DNA from: Wenyingzhuangia aestuarii
Lineage (GTDB): Bacteria; Bacteroidota; Bacteroidia; Flavobacteriales; Flavobacteriaceae
Length of the DNA stretch: 64,000 bases
NCBI RefSeq assembly: GCF_011927765.1
Contig: NZ_JAATJG010000001.1
Location: 282,792 to 346,791, forward strand
Reading direction: 5' to 3'
The position numbers and the translations under genes are program-made. The notes beneath the pieces were generated by a model. The model saw only the letters and a program-made list of their open reading frames with translations, did not search any database and had not been told where the DNA came from. Positions within the stretch are counted from its first letter, which is position 1; each line of letters opens with the position of its first letter. This document shows positions 19,232-28,534 of this stretch, piece after piece.

Positions 19232-20565
19232 AAGAAATACAGAACATATATTTTGTGGGGATTGGTGGTATTGGAATGAGTGCCATTGCTAGTTATTTTG
19301 TGAAAAATGGCAAGCAAGTAGCAGGTTATGATAAAACTCCATCTGTGGTAACCAATGCTTTGGAAGATCAAGGTGTGGCTATTTCTTTTGTTGATGAAAT
19401 TGAAACTATTGATACCTCTTTTTTAAAGATAGAAAATACGTTGGTGGTGTATACACCTGCCATTCCAAAGGATAGTAAAATATTAGCGTATTTTAATCAG
19501 AATGGCTTTAAAGTAATAAAGCGTGCGGCTATTTTAGGAGAAATTACCAAGAGTACTAAATGTTATGCAGTAGCAGGTACGCATGGTAAAACAACAACTT
19601 CTTCTATTTTAGGACATATTATGCATGTGTGTAAAACGGGAGCAACTTCTTTTTTAGGTGGAATTACAGAAAACTATAATTCCAACTTAATTTTAGGAGG
19701 TGATCAAATATCGGTGGTAGAGGCAGACGAATTTGATCGTTCATTTTTACAATTGGCACCCAATGTGGCTTGCATTACCAATATGGATGCAGATCATTTA
19801 GATATATATGGAGAAAAAGAAGCTTTAGAAACTTCTTTTAGAGAGTTTGCTAATAAGGTAACAGAATTATTAATTGTAAAAAAAGGATTACCTGTTGATG
19901 GCTTGACTTATGGAGTTGAAGAAGAGGCAGATTATCAGGCTTTAAACGTAAAAATAGAAAATGGATCTTTTGTGTTTGATGTAAAAACACCTAGTGGTTT
20001 TGTGCAGAATGTAGTGTTTCATTTGCCTGGTAGACACAATGTGTCTAATGCGTTGGTTTCTATTGCAATGGCAGAAAAACACGGGTTGTCTTTAGAGGAA
20101 ATTAAGGAGGCTTTAGCTTCTTATAGAGGGGTAAAAAGACGTTTTTCGTATAAAATTAAAGAAGATAATTTTGTATTGATTGATGATTATGCACATCATC
20201 CAACAGAAATAGCAGCTGTAGAAAGTGCGGTTAGAGAAATGTATCCAGGGCAAAAAATATTAGCAGTGTTTCAGCCACATTTGTTTTCTAGAACTCGTGA
20301 TTTTATAGATGATTTTGCAAGTAGCCTTTCTAAGTTTGATGAGGTTGTGTTGTTAGATATTTATCCTGCAAGAGAATTACCTATTGAAGGTGTGAATTCT
20401 GCTTGGTTATTGGGTAAAATCACGAATAATAACAGATATTTGCAAACCAAAAAAGAAGTAATTCATACCGTTAAAAACACAGATGCTACGGTGGTAGTAA
20501 TGTTAGGTGCTGGAGATATTGGAGTATTGGTAGAAGAAGTAACCAAAGAATTGTTAATCGCGTAA
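19222..20565 (+). CDS. murC: UDP-MurNAc--L-alanine ligase MurC
   Basis: 447 aa from a GTG start inside murG. The N-terminal motif is [13 protein letters not shown], the P-loop [10 protein letters not shown], then [20 protein letters not shown] and [12 protein letters not shown]. It adds L-Ala to UDP-MurNAc, the first peptide step. It shares one base with ftsQ (TAATG). Confidence 0.97.
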   Translation: MELKEIQNIYFVGIGGIGMSAIASYFVKNGKQVAGYDKTPSVVTNALEDQGVAISFVDEIETIDTSFLKIENTLVVYTPAIPKDSKILAYFNQNGFKVIKRAAILGEITKSTKCYAVAGTHGKTTTSSILGHIMHVCKTGATSFLGGITENYNSNLILGGDQISVVEADEFDRSFLQLAPNVACITNMDADHLDIYGEKEALETSFREFANKVTELLIVKKGLPVDGLTYGVEEEADYQALNVKIENGSFVFDVKTPSGFVQNVVFHLPGRHNVSNALVSIAMAEKHGLSLEEIKEALASYRGVKRRFSYKIKEDNFVLIDDYAHHPTEIAAVESAVREMYPGQKILAVFQPHLFSRTRDFIDDFASSLSKFDEVVLLDIYPARELPIEGVNSAWLLGKITNNNRYLQTKKEVIHTVKNTDATVVVMLGAGDIGVLVEEVTKELLIA

Positions 20566-21281
20566 TGAAAAAATATTTTGTTTACATAAAAACAATTTTG
20601 TTCCTACTGTTAGTTGGGCTTATTTTGGGGTTTACCTCCAAAAGAAATGCTATGCGAACGGTTTCTGAGGTAACAATTACGTTTAGCAATGAAGACAATT
20701 TATTCTTAACGCATCAAATGGTTAATAACTTGTTGATACAAAAAAGCAAACACGTTGTAAACCAAGCAAAAACCTTAATAAATTTACAAGAATTAGAAAA
20801 TAAAGTGCAGGCACACCCAATGGTCTCATCTGCACAAGTTTCTGTTGGGGTTACAGGAGAATTAGAAGTAAGTGTAAAACAAAGAAAGCCGTTGGCTAGA
20901 ATGTTTAATGCGCAGAATGTGGTTTATTTAGATGCTAAAGGTTTAGAAATGCCTTTGTCTAGCAACTATTCAGCAAGAGTTCCCGTTATCAATAATAAAA
21001 ATGGTTTTATAAAACCAAAAGAAGTGTTTCCGTTAATTCAGAAAATCGAAGCAGATGATTTTTTGAAAAAATTAGTGGTTTCAGTTCAAAAGGATCAAGA
21101 AGGATATTGGTTTCAAACTCGTTACAATCAGCAAAAAGTATTGTTAGGCGATTTAAATAAAATCAATCAAAAGTTAAAAAAATTAAAAGTGTTTTACACC
21201 TTTATGGAAAAGGATAGTTTGTCTGGCACTTTTAGAAAAATAGATTTACAGTACAACAATCAAGTTGTTTGCTCAAAATAA
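20565..21281 (+). CDS. ftsQ: Cell division protein FtsQ/DivIB
   Basis: 238 aa. A short cytoplasmic tail, one transmembrane helix (TILFLLLVGLILGFTSK) and a POTRA-like segment (HPMVSSAQVSVGVTGELEVSVKQRKPLARM) followed by a beta domain. Position between murC and ftsA is diagnostic. It links FtsL and FtsB to the divisome. Confidence 0.93.
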   Translation: MKKYFVYIKTILFLLLVGLILGFTSKRNAMRTVSEVTITFSNEDNLFLTHQMVNNLLIQKSKHVVNQAKTLINLQELENKVQAHPMVSSAQVSVGVTGELEVSVKQRKPLARMFNAQNVVYLDAKGLEMPLSSNYSARVPVINNKNGFIKPKEVFPLIQKIEADDFLKKLVVSVQKDQEGYWFQTRYNQQKVLLGDLNKINQKLKKLKVFYTFMEKDSLSGTFRKIDLQYNNQVVCSK

Positions 21282-21287
21282 GTAAGA

Positions 21288-22655
21288 ATGGAAAATAACC
21301 GTATTGCTATAGGATTAGATATTGGTACGACTAAGATTGCTGCCATGATTGGTCGTGAAAACGAGTATGGTAAAATTGAAGTTTTAGGAATAGGTAAAGC
21401 AAAAAGCCTAGGAGTAAAACGTGGAGTTGTAAACAATATTACTCAAACAATTCAATCAATTCAACAAGCTGTTGAAGAGGCTGAAAATGTTTCGGGTTTA
21501 AAAATTGATACGGTAACTGTAGGGATTGCAGGACATCATATAAGAAGCATTCACCATAGTGATTATATTACAAGACAAGATCCAGAGGAGGTAATTGATG
21601 AGCAAGACATAGAGAACTTAATCAATCAAGTACACAAATTGGTAATGTTACCTGGTGAAGAAATTATTCATGTACTGCCACAAGAGTTTAAGGTAGATAG
21701 TCAATCGGATGTAACAGAGCCTATAGGAATGTACGGAGGTAGATTAGAAGCAAACTTTCATGTTGTAGTAGGACAAGTATCTCAAATTAAAAATATTGGG
21801 AGATGTGTGACTAGTTCTGGTTTAGGTTTGTCTGCCATAACATTAGAACCTTTAGCATCTGCAGAAGCAGTGTTAAATGCAGAAGAAAAAGAAGCAGGAG
21901 TCGCTTTAATTGACATTGGAGGTGGAACTACGGATTTAGCTATTTTTAAAGATGGTATTATTCGTCACACAGCAGTAATTCCTTTTGGAGGAAATGTAAT
22001 TACAGAAGATATTAAAGAAGGTTTTTCTATTATAGAAAAACAAGCAGAGTTGTTAAAAGTAAAATTTGGATCTGCTTGGCCAGGAGAAAATAAAGACAAC
22101 GAGATTGTTTCTATTCCTGGATTAAGAGGTAGAGAACCTAAAGAAATTACTTTAAAAAGTTTGTCTCAAGTAATCCACGCACGAATTACAGAAATTGTAG
22201 AGCAAGTATATGTAGAAATTAAAAACTACGGACACGATACGCAAAACGGAAAACTAATAGCAGGAATTGTATTAACCGGAGGAGGTGCTCAGGTAAAACA
22301 TTTAAAGCAATTGGTAGAATATATTACAGGAATGGATACTCGTATAGGATATCCTAACGAGCATTTAGCAGGAGGTTCTGATGAAGCTTTGTCTAGTCCT
22401 ATTTTTGCAACCACAGTTGGGTTGTTAATGAAAGGATTGGAAAAATTACCTGAAGAAGTAAAAGAAGAAGAGGTAGAAGAAGCTCCCGTTTTTGAAAGAG
22501 TAGAACCAAAAGAAGAGGAAATAATTCAAGAGATACCTGTTGAAGAAGAACCAGAAATGGTGCAAAAAGAAGAAGTAAAGAAAAAAGAAGTTAAAAAATC
22601 GTTTTTTGAAAGATTTGCATCTGGATTAAAAGATTTTTTAAACGAAGCAGAATAA
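21288..22655 (+). CDS. ftsA: Cell division protein FtsA with acidic linker
   Basis: 455 aa actin-like ATPase that tethers FtsZ to the membrane. Phosphate-1 motif is GLDIGTTKIAAMIG, phosphate-2 is LIDIGGGTTDLAIF, adenosine motif is GIVLTGGGAQ. After about residue 385 comes an acidic linker (Glu, Val, Pro and Lys), then a C-terminal amphipathic helix KSFFERFASGLKDFLNEAE that fits a membrane-targeting sequence. The linker makes it longer than the usual FtsA of about 420 aa. Confidence 0.96.
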   Translation: MENNRIAIGLDIGTTKIAAMIGRENEYGKIEVLGIGKAKSLGVKRGVVNNITQTIQSIQQAVEEAENVSGLKIDTVTVGIAGHHIRSIHHSDYITRQDPEEVIDEQDIENLINQVHKLVMLPGEEIIHVLPQEFKVDSQSDVTEPIGMYGGRLEANFHVVVGQVSQIKNIGRCVTSSGLGLSAITLEPLASAEAVLNAEEKEAGVALIDIGGGTTDLAIFKDGIIRHTAVIPFGGNVITEDIKEGFSIIEKQAELLKVKFGSAWPGENKDNEIVSIPGLRGREPKEITLKSLSQVIHARITEIVEQVYVEIKNYGHDTQNGKLIAGIVLTGGGAQVKHLKQLVEYITGMDTRIGYPNEHLAGGSDEALSSPIFATTVGLLMKGLEKLPEEVKEEEVEEAPVFERVEPKEEEIIQEIPVEEEPEMVQKEEVKKKEVKKSFFERFASGLKDFLNEAE

Positions 22656-22680
22656 AAATTGACCCATAAATCCCATAATT

Positions 22681-24819
22681 ATGAGTGATACATCATTTAA
22701 CAATGTTGCTTTTGACATGCCAAAGTCTCAATCAAATTCTATTAAAGTAATAGGAGTTGGAGGAGGTGGTAGCAACGCAGTAAACCACATGTTTACACAG
22801 GATATTAAAGGAGTAGACTTTGTCATCTGTAATACAGATGCGCAAGCTTTACAAAATAGTCCTGTCCCTAATAAAATTCAATTAGGAGTTAGTTTAACTT
22901 CTGGATTAGGAGCTGGAGCAAATCCAGATGTAGGTGAAAAAGCAGCCGAAGAAAGCATTGACGAAATCAAAAAAGTATTGACTTCTCAAACAAAAATGGT
23001 ATTTATTACTGCTGGTATGGGAGGTGGTACAGGTACTGGAGCTGCTCCAATTATTGCAGGTATTGCCAAAAAAATGGACATTTTAACAGTTGGGATTGTT
23101 ACTATGCCATTTCAGTTTGAGGGAAGAATGCGTTCTAAACAAGCTCAAAAAGGAGTAGATGAACTTAGAGATAATGTAGATTCTTTAATTGTTATTAATA
23201 ACAACAAACTAAGAGAGGTTTACGGGAATTTAGGATTCAAAGCTGGTTTCTCTAAAGCAGATGAGGTTTTGTCTACGGCATCTAGAGGAATAGCAGAGGT
23301 AATTACACACCACTACAAACAAAATATAGATTTACACGATGCTAAAACAGTACTGTCTAACAGTGGTACTGCTATTATGGGGTCTGCTAAAGAAGCAGGA
23401 GAAAATAGAGCAAAGAGTGCTATTATGAAAGCATTGGATTCTCCATTGTTGAATGATAATAAAATTAGAGGTGCCAAAAACGTATTGTTGTTAATTGTTT
23501 CTGGAGCCGAAGAAGTTACTTTGGATGAGATTGGAGAAATTAACGATTTTATTCAGGAAGAAGCTGGGTACGAAGCCAACATTATTATGGGGGTGGGTGA
23601 AGATGATGAATTAGGAGATGCTATTGCAGTAACTGTAGTTGCTACCGGATTTGCTATTGATCAGCAAAGAGATATTACCAATACAGAGGTTAAAAAAGTA
23701 TATCATACTTTAAATACAGAACAAACTGCTCATTACAATTTTGAGGAAGAACAATCTGTAGTAAGACCAAGAATGACACGTATTGTTGATGAACCTATTG
23801 TAGAAGAAAAAAAGGTAGTTCATCAATTGTTAGAAGAGGAAGAGCCAGAAATGTTTGCTACTCCTAAAAAAGATGTCACTAAAGATTTAGTTTCAACTAC
23901 ATCGGCAATAGAACAAATAGATGTTGTTTTTGAAGAGGTAAATTCTACTGTAGAAGAAAAAATAGAAGAAGTATCAGAAGATGATTTTATTATTAATGAT
24001 GTTACACCAGATTTATTTTCTGCAATAGAAGAAGAGCCTAAAGCCAAAGTAAATGTTTTTGATTTGCCTGTAAAACAAGCTGTAGAGGTTAAAAACGAAG
24101 AAATTAACGTTTTTGATTTACCTGTAGTAGATGCTCAAGAAGTAAAAGTAGAAGCTGTAGCAAAGAAAATTAAAGAAGAGGTTTTTGATATTTTTGAATT
24201 GCCTGTAATAGATGTAGAAGAGGTTGTTTTTGAGAAAAAAGAAGAAGCTCCAAAAAGAACGGTATTTGTTTTAGAAGAAGAGGAAGAAGATATTGATGAT
24301 GAAGTTGAAGTTGTTGCTAAGAAACAAGCAGAACCAGAAGTAAGAGTTGAAAACACTCCTAATGGTGGAAAAAAATATACTCTAGACAGTTTTGATTATC
24401 AGCCAACAATTAGCAAATCATCATCTTTACAGATGGATAGAAAAGTTGCTGCAATTGAGGTAAACGAACCTGAAGAAATTAAGTTTGAAGTAAGAGAAAA
24501 ATCTGTAGCAAGAACCGTTCTAGATGAGGATTGTGATGACAAAGTTTCTCCGTTAAACGTAACGATTTCTGAGTTGCAAAGAAGTGCAGAAAAAAGAAAG
24601 AGTACCTTTAAAAAGTACAGTCATCGTTTTAAAACAGCTAGGCTAAATGAGGATGTAATAGACGATATTGAAAGAGAACCTGCTTATAAGAGATTAGGAG
24701 TAGAATTACACAGCAAACAAGATGTGGATAAAATTTCTAGAACCTCTATAGATATTTCTAACGATAATGAAGTGACTATTAGAAAGAACAATTCTTTTTT
24801 ACATGACAATGTAGATTAG
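22681..24819 (+). CDS. ftsZ: Cell division protein FtsZ with about 380-residue C-terminal extension
   Basis: 712 aa tubulin-like GTPase. The core (about 1-330) has IKVIGVGGGGSNAVNHM, the tubulin signature GGGTGTGAAP and NNNKLREVYG. The remainder is a very acidic, low-complexity linker holding three copies of [ND][VI]F[DE]LPV (458-464, 476-482, 503-509). It ends in a more conserved terminal section (AYKRLGVELH ... NNSFLHDNVD) that should be the partner-binding tail. Typical FtsZ is about 380 aa; from memory, long linkers are common in Flavobacteriia. Last gene of the dcw operon, with a terminator 21 bp downstream. Confidence 0.97.
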   Translation: MSDTSFNNVAFDMPKSQSNSIKVIGVGGGGSNAVNHMFTQDIKGVDFVICNTDAQALQNSPVPNKIQLGVSLTSGLGAGANPDVGEKAAEESIDEIKKVLTSQTKMVFITAGMGGGTGTGAAPIIAGIAKKMDILTVGIVTMPFQFEGRMRSKQAQKGVDELRDNVDSLIVINNNKLREVYGNLGFKAGFSKADEVLSTASRGIAEVITHHYKQNIDLHDAKTVLSNSGTAIMGSAKEAGENRAKSAIMKALDSPLLNDNKIRGAKNVLLLIVSGAEEVTLDEIGEINDFIQEEAGYEANIIMGVGEDDELGDAIAVTVVATGFAIDQQRDITNTEVKKVYHTLNTEQTAHYNFEEEQSVVRPRMTRIVDEPIVEEKKVVHQLLEEEEPEMFATPKKDVTKDLVSTTSAIEQIDVVFEEVNSTVEEKIEEVSEDDFIINDVTPDLFSAIEEEPKAKVNVFDLPVKQAVEVKNEEINVFDLPVVDAQEVKVEAVAKKIKEEVFDIFELPVIDVEEVVFEKKEEAPKRTVFVLEEEEEDIDDEVEVVAKKQAEPEVRVENTPNGGKKYTLDSFDYQPTISKSSSLQMDRKVAAIEVNEPEEIKFEVREKSVARTVLDEDCDDKVSPLNVTISELQRSAEKRKSTFKKYSHRFKTARLNEDVIDDIEREPAYKRLGVELHSKQDVDKISRTSIDISNDNEVTIRKNNSFLHDNVD
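24052..24207 (+). repeat. Three in-frame VFDLPV-type motif repeats in the FtsZ linker
   Basis: The heptads NVFDLPV (residues 458-464), NVFDLPV (476-482) and DIFELPV (503-509) are spaced 18 and 27 residues apart. Each is followed by an acidic stretch with Glu-Val pairs. They look like reiterated short linear motifs in a disordered linker. Confidence 0.8.
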
Positions 24820-24840
24820 TAAAGTATAACATTAAGTATT

Positions 24841-24872
24841 AAAAACCCAATCCTAATAGATTGGGTTTTTTT
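24841..24872 (+). terminator. dcw operon terminator
   Basis: The stem AAAAACCCAATC (24841-24852) pairs with GATTGGGTTTTT (24859-24870) around CTAATA, then a T-run. Ends the mraZ-ftsZ operon. Confidence 0.9.
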
Positions 24873-24874
24873 AA

Positions 24875-24882
24875 TACTTTTG
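24875..24882 (+). promoter_or_regulatory. Promoter -7 box for yqeY
   Basis: TACTTTTG matches TAnnTTTG. It lies immediately after the dcw terminator and 27 bp before the yqeY ATG, so yqeY is likely independent of the dcw operon. Confidence 0.6.
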
Positions 24883-24908
24883 TATTCCAATCATCTAAAC
24901 AGAATAAA

Positions 24909-25358
24909 ATGAGTTTATCAAAAAAAATCATGGTTAAAATGAAAGAAGCCATGAAAGCCAAAGATACAGTAGCATTAGAATCATTAAGAGCGGTTAAGTC
25001 TGCTATTTTGTTAGCTCAGACAGAAAGTGGAGCTAAAGAAGAATTAACAGAAGATGCAGAGCTTAAAATTTTACAGAAGTTGGTAAAACAACGTAAAGAT
25101 TCTGCTACTTTATATACAGAACAAGGAAGAGCAGATTTAGCAGAACCAGAATTGGCTCAGGCTGAGGTAATTTCTCAGTTTTTACCTGCTCAAATGACAG
25201 AGAATGAGTTAAAAGCGGCTTTAAGTAAGTTAATTTCTGAAACTGGAGCATCATCTATTAAAGATATGGGAAAGTTAATGGGAGTAGCTTCTAAAGAGTT
25301 TGCAGGAAAAGCAGATGGAAAAGCAATTTCGGTAGTAATTAAGCAACTATTGTCTTAA
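24909..25358 (+). CDS. GatB/YqeY domain protein
   Basis: 149 aa from the ATG at 24909; the longer in-frame option begins inside the dcw terminator. The sequence (MSLSKKIMVKMKEAMKAKD ... LVKQRKDSATLYTEQGRADLA ... MGKLMGVASKEFAGKADGKAIS) is a typical stand-alone YqeY, related to the tRNA-binding tail of GatB. Its biochemical role is not settled; a link to tRNA amidotransferase has been proposed. Confidence 0.93.
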   Translation: MSLSKKIMVKMKEAMKAKDTVALESLRAVKSAILLAQTESGAKEELTEDAELKILQKLVKQRKDSATLYTEQGRADLAEPELAQAEVISQFLPAQMTENELKAALSKLISETGASSIKDMGKLMGVASKEFAGKADGKAISVVIKQLLS

Positions 25359-25380
25359 GAACTAGTAGATTATAGTATAA

Positions 25381-25410
25381 AAAAACCGACTCATTTGAGT
25401 CGGTTTTTTT
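25381..25410. terminator. Bidirectional terminator between yqeY and the thioesterase gene
   Basis: AAAAACCGACTC (25381-25392) pairs with GAGTCGGTTTTT around ATTT. The runs of A and T on each side allow use by both convergent genes. Confidence 0.88.
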
Positions 25411-25431
25411 ATGTAGGAATTAGATCTGAAA

Positions 25432-25830
25432 TTAATCGTTAGTCGCTGCTAATCGGTCTTTTACAAATTCTATTTCTGTTTTTCCGTGTGGTTTTGGTTT
25501 ACCATCATCACCTAAATTAACCATAATAATATTGTCAACTTTTATAATGGTTTCTCTGGTCATTTTATTTCTTACCTCGCAATTTAGTGTTAAAGATGAT
25601 TTTCCAAATTTAACAACTTCAATTCCTATTTCAATAATATCACCTTGCCTGGCAGAACTTAAAAAGTTTATTTCTGACATGAATTTGGTAACAACTCTAC
25701 TGTTCTCTAATTGAATGATAGAATACAAAGCAGCTTCTTCATCAATCCAAGCTAAGAGTTTACCTCCAAACAAAGTTCCGTTTGCGTTTAAATCTTCGGG
25801 TTTTACCCATTTTCTTGTATGAAATCTCAT
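25432..25830 (-). CDS. Acyl-CoA thioesterase (hotdog fold, YciA-like)
   Basis: 132 aa single hotdog domain. The signature NANGTLFGGKLLAWIDEEAAL is seen near residues 15-35, with the Asn/Gly-Gly/Asp pattern of YciA and acyl-CoA hydrolases. SEINFLSSARQGDIIEI follows. Predicted to hydrolyse acyl-CoA esters in the cytoplasm; chain-length preference is unknown. Confidence 0.88.
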   Translation of the reverse strand: MRFHTRKWVKPEDLNANGTLFGGKLLAWIDEEAALYSIIQLENSRVVTKFMSEINFLSSARQGDIIEIGIEVVKFGKSSLTLNCEVRNKMTRETIIKVDNIIMVNLGDDGKPKPHGKTEIEFVKDRLAATND

Positions 25831-25916
25831 ATGTTCTGAATCTTTATATAAAGATACGTTTCATAGTATACAAAACAATACTTATGTAATAGATATAAAC
25901 TGTAGGAGTAGTTGTG

Positions 25917-26963
25917 TTACTTATAGTTTAGTTTTAAGAAAGATTTGGTAGAACTTCTCATGACTAAATCTGTCTTAATAATTTTGGTTTCGTATTCTGG
26001 TTTTTCTACGTCTTCTTCTATTCGCTGAATTAAAAGTTTAGCAGCTTTAGCTCCCATTTTTTCTCCATGCTGACTAATAGTGGTCATTTGAGGACTAGCG
26101 TGTCTTGCTAAAATTCCGTTAGAAAAGGCAATTACAGAAAAGTTGCCAGGAATGTTGTATCCTAATTTTTGTGCTACTTTTTGAATGGCAATACCTGTGG
26201 CCTCGTTGGTTGTAATAACACCATCAATTTGATGTTGTTCCAACATGGGTGTTAAAGCTTTTTCGTATTCTTTATAGTTAATTTCTGTTAAATCAACCAT
26301 AATGTCTTGGTTAATAGGAAGGTTAAATTCTTCCAAAGCTTTTAAGTATCCTTTTTTTCTTTTTTTAGTACTTGTTAATTTGTTGTTGGTAGATATAAAA
26401 GCAATGTTGGTACACCCTGTGTTTTTTAAATGTTCCACAGCGTTGTAAGTTGCTTTATGATCCTTAATCATTACTTTGTCACAATCTAATTCTTTAGGAA
26501 TTCTATCAAACATTACAATAGGGAAACCTTCATCTAAAACATCTTGAAAATGACTATATTCTTTGTTAATGCTTGTTTCTAAAGCTGGGGAAATAATAAA
26601 ACCATCAATACTACCGTTAGATAGCATTTCTAAAATTTCTATTTCTTTACTAGTTTTTTCGTTAGATACACAAGTAATAATTTTGTACCCAAGGTCATTA
26701 GCAACCTGTTCAATTCCATTAAAAACTTGTGCGTAAATATATTTAAGCATGTTAGGAATTAATACGGCAATAGTTTTTGTTTTTTTGTTTTTTAAACTTA
26801 GTGCATTAAAATTGGGTTTGTAATTAAACTCTTTGGCATATGCCTGAATGCGTTTTTTGGTAACCTCGGCAATTTCATGACTGTCATTCAGTGCCTTAGA
26901 AACTGTAGAGATAGAAACGTTCAGTTCTTTCGCTATGTCTTTAATTGTAAGTTTTTTTCTCAT
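25917..26963 (-). CDS. LacI-family transcriptional regulator
   Basis: 348 aa. The N-terminal HTH and hinge helix are LTIKDIAKELNVSISTVSKALNDSHEIAEVTKKRI and NFNALSLKNKKT. A periplasmic-binding-protein-like effector domain follows, with the C-terminal GEKMGAKAAKLLIQRIE. CcpA/GalR-like in layout. It is divergent from the FAD oxidoreductase gene and no sugar operon adjoins it, so neither effector nor regulon can be stated. Confidence 0.93.
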   Translation of the reverse strand: MRKKLTIKDIAKELNVSISTVSKALNDSHEIAEVTKKRIQAYAKEFNYKPNFNALSLKNKKTKTIAVLIPNMLKYIYAQVFNGIEQVANDLGYKIITCVSNEKTSKEIEILEMLSNGSIDGFIISPALETSINKEYSHFQDVLDEGFPIVMFDRIPKELDCDKVMIKDHKATYNAVEHLKNTGCTNIAFISTNNKLTSTKKRKKGYLKALEEFNLPINQDIMVDLTEINYKEYEKALTPMLEQHQIDGVITTNEATGIAIQKVAQKLGYNIPGNFSVIAFSNGILARHASPQMTTISQHGEKMGAKAAKLLIQRIEEDVEKPEYETKIIKTDLVMRSSTKSFLKLNYK

Positions 26964-27009
26964 AAATTTTATATCCCCAAAAAAATAGTGAATTTTTAGA
27001 TTCTAAAAG

Positions 27010-27017
27010 CAAATATA
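27010..27017 (-). promoter_or_regulatory. Promoter -7 box for the LacI-family gene
   Basis: On the minus strand the sequence is TATATTTG, matching TAnnTTTG, about 47 bp upstream of the ATG. Confidence 0.5.
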
Positions 27018-27066
27018 CTCATAATTAATAAGTTGTATTTTAATATCCTTCAATTTCTTAAAATTG

Positions 27067-27074
27067 TAAATTTG
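27067..27074 (+). promoter_or_regulatory. Promoter -7 box, apparently leaderless gene
   Basis: TAAATTTG is followed by only four bases (CCAC) before the ATG at 27079. With the usual distance from box to start site, transcription would begin at or near the A of the ATG. Confidence 0.5.
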
Positions 27075-27078
27075 CCAC

Positions 27079-28119
27079 ATGCAAGTAGATTATATTATTG
27101 TTGGTTTTGGATTGGCTGGAATGGCTATTTCAAAAGAATTAGAAGATAAAGGACACTCAATTGTAGTGTTAGATAACGCTTCACAAGTGTCATCGCGAGT
27201 AGCGGCAGGAGTTTTTAATCCTGTAATTTTAAAGCGTTTTACTCCTGTTTGGAATGCCGATGAGCAATTGGATTGTTTGTTCCCTTTTTACAAAGAGGTA
27301 TCAGAAAAATTTGGGGGTGAATATTTAACTTTTTTTGAAACTTTAAAAGTTTTTAAATCTATAGAAGATCAGAACAATTGGTTTATGGCTTGCGACAATC
27401 CTTTGTTGGAAAAATATATGAATCCTAAAATTTTAAAAGATGAAATTAAGGGGATTCATTATTTTGAAGGTTTTGGAGAGGTAAAGGGTACCGGAAGGGT
27501 TTTGGTTAAAAAAGTATTAGATGATTATATTTTATATTTAAAAAATAAGAATCAATTTTTAGAAATCCCTTTTGTTCATGATGAGTTGGAAATTAACGAG
27601 GAATCGGTTGTCTACAAAGATATTACTGCCAAAAAAATAATATTTGCAGAAGGCTACGGCTTAAAAGAAAATCCATTTTTTAATTACTTGCCATTAACAG
27701 GTACCAAAGGAGAAATGCTGTTTATTAAAGCTCCTGAGTTAAAATTAACACAACAAATAAAATCGGCTTTGTTTGTATTGCCCGTTGGAGATGATACTTA
27801 TTGGATAGGTGCTACTTTTAATTGGAATGATAAAACTTTAGACCCTACCCAAGGAGGAAGAAAAGAATTGGTAGATAAGTTAAATACGATGATTGATGTT
27901 CCTTACGAAATTGTAAATCAGTTTGGAGGAATTAGACCTACCGTAAAAGATAGAAGACCTTTGGTAGGAAAACATCCTGTACATAAAAATTTAATTGTTT
28001 TTAATGGAATGGGAACACGTGGAGTAATGATTGCTCCTATGGTAGCAAAACAACTCTATAATTATTTAGAAAATAAGGAGCCTTTACCTAAAGAGATTGA
28101 CATAGAAAGATTTAAATAA
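27079..28119 (+). CDS. FAD-dependent oxidoreductase (DAO family)
   Basis: 346 aa. The N-terminal dinucleotide-binding motif is DYIIVGFGLAGMAISKELEDKG with an acidic end at VVLD. The DAO-type body ends in GGIRPTVKDRRPLVGKHP and GMGTRGVMIAPMVA. Related to D-amino-acid and glycine oxidases and to the oxidase part of MnmC; the substrate is unknown. It precedes the SPOR lipoprotein gene by 34 bp and may share its transcript. Confidence 0.88.
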   Translation: MQVDYIIVGFGLAGMAISKELEDKGHSIVVLDNASQVSSRVAAGVFNPVILKRFTPVWNADEQLDCLFPFYKEVSEKFGGEYLTFFETLKVFKSIEDQNNWFMACDNPLLEKYMNPKILKDEIKGIHYFEGFGEVKGTGRVLVKKVLDDYILYLKNKNQFLEIPFVHDELEINEESVVYKDITAKKIIFAEGYGLKENPFFNYLPLTGTKGEMLFIKAPELKLTQQIKSALFVLPVGDDTYWIGATFNWNDKTLDPTQGGRKELVDKLNTMIDVPYEIVNQFGGIRPTVKDRRPLVGKHPVHKNLIVFNGMGTRGVMIAPMVAKQLYNYLENKEPLPKEIDIERFK

Positions 28120-28153
28120 AAAACAGATGCTTATCTTTAAAGAAAAAAACGCA

Positions 28154-28534
28154 ATGCAGTTCAAAATAAGTAAAATAGTTTGTGCACAATATGTATTTTT
28201 AGCAGCTATATTTTTGATAGGTTGTTCATCAAAACAAGAAGAAACCTCTAAAGAAAAAGTAGTAACACCCGTTACACAAAAAGTGGTAGAAAAAGAAACT
28301 ACTAAAGTTGTGAATACCGTTTCTTACGGAGTGCAAATAGGTGCTTATAAAAAGTTTGATGCTGAATTTACTTCTACCGTAAAAAAAGTAGAAGTAAACG
28401 GTTTACAGCATTATGTTTTAGGTAATTTTGCAACGGTTAAAGAAGCAAATAATCTTCAAAAAATCCTGATGGATTTAGGAGTAAAAGATGCGTTTGTGGT
28501 AAAGTTAGAAAATAATAAAATTGTAAAGTTTTAA
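28154..28534 (+). CDS. SPOR-domain lipoprotein
   Basis: 126 aa from the second in-frame ATG (28154), chosen because it gives a normal lipoprotein signal with lipobox LIGC; an ATG at 28127 would add nine polar residues. After a short Lys/Glu/Thr-rich linker a SPOR-like domain follows (VSYGVQIGAYKKFDAEF ... VLGNFATVKEANNLQKILMDLG). SPOR domains bind denuded glycan at septa. Its stop codon abuts the convergent DUF983 gene with no spacer. Confidence 0.8.
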   Translation: MQFKISKIVCAQYVFLAAIFLIGCSSKQEETSKEKVVTPVTQKVVEKETTKVVNTVSYGVQIGAYKKFDAEFTSTVKKVEVNGLQHYVLGNFATVKEANNLQKILMDLGVKDAFVVKLENNKIVKF

